Shown here piece after piece: positions 6,133-6,285 of a DNA stretch of 6,285 nucleotides; within the stretch, counting starts at the first letter, position 1; every line of letters begins with the position of its first letter. The translations under genes were made by a program, and so were the position numbers. The DNA is from an uncultured Oscillospiraceae bacterium. Lineage in GTDB: Bacteria > Bacillota > Clostridia > Oscillospirales > Oscillospiraceae. The DNA lies in contig CAUBQU010000081.1 of the NCBI GenBank assembly GCA_958438185.1, forward strand, positions 1 to 6,285, in the 5' to 3' direction. The notes under the pieces were generated by a model, which worked only from the letters and a program-made list of their open reading frames with translations, did not search any database and had not been told where the DNA came from.

Positions 6133-6285
6133 ATGGTCAAAGGGGTTTCGCGGCAGGTGATCGTCGTCCGGCCGCCGGATACCAAGCTGTTTGAGCAGGC
6201 AATCTTTCTCCTGCGAGACGGCGCGGACGGCGGCATTTCCGACGAAGCGCTGCTGCGCCAGGCCCGGCAGGCCGCCGGACAATAT
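6133..6285 (+). CDS. N-terminal part of a conserved small protein of unknown function, cut by the window edge
   Basis: Fifty-one codons are visible with no stop before the window ends. The protein starts MVKGVSRQVIVVRPPD, continues with KLFEQAIFLLRDGADGGIS, and then becomes helical and rich in Ala, Gln and Arg (about residues 37-51). It has no signal peptide or membrane segment. I recall similar short proteins with an MVKGVSRQVIVV start and a KLFEQAIF motif as widespread hypothetical proteins in Clostridia, sometimes mislabelled as a translation initiation factor; I cannot confirm this here. The lead features are a very strong ribosome binding site and a promoter matching that of the CBS gene, so shared timing of expression is plausible. 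It is divergent from the adhesin across a 406-base region. Confidence 0.8.
   Translation, partial: MVKGVSRQVIVVRPPDTKLFEQAIFLLRDGADGGISDEALLRQARQAAGQY

Overview
The window reads as chromosomal DNA from a GC-rich, Gram-positive, low-oxygen gut-type Clostridium relative (Oscillospiraceae/Ruminococcaceae-like). The reasons are GC-rich codon use, strong AGGAGG ribosome binding sites, a large LPXTG surface protein with SpaA/CnaB domains, and forespore-type promoter sequences. This placement is an inference from style; no taxonomic marker gene is present.

Layout from left to right. Positions 1-25 hold the first eight codons of a minus-strand gene. An inverted-repeat operator lies just upstream of it. 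A minus-strand terminator (about 150-183) follows the SseB-family gene (233-937, minus). A compact divergent promoter region (938-1093) separates that gene from a small two-CBS-domain protein (1094-1522, plus). A strong bidirectional terminator (1542-1581) sits between the convergent CBS gene and a giant minus-strand gene (1587-5726). That gene encodes a 1379-residue secreted, sortase-anchored protein with a signal peptide, a large unassigned N-terminal half, five consecutive CnaB/SpaA-type domains with predicted isopeptide Lys/Glu/Asn triads, and an LPETG anchor.

Positions 5727-6132 are non-coding and rich in signals. On the minus strand there is a good sigma-A-like promoter (5929-5957), then a leader of about 195 nt with a 9-bp long-range inverted repeat, then an intrinsic terminator (5755-5803) lying upstream of the adhesin start codon. 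The adhesin is therefore probably controlled by premature termination. A Fur-family-like 7-1-7 palindrome lies at 5977-5991. On the plus strand, a second copy of the same promoter pattern seen before the CBS gene drives a conserved-looking small gene that starts at 6133 and runs off the right edge.

There is no obvious single pathway. The two plus-strand genes may be co-expressed, possibly in the forespore, through near-identical promoters. The adhesin is a stand-alone transcription unit with its own promoter, attenuator and terminator, and no sortase gene is visible here. The most interesting item is the adhesin leader; next are the twin promoters.
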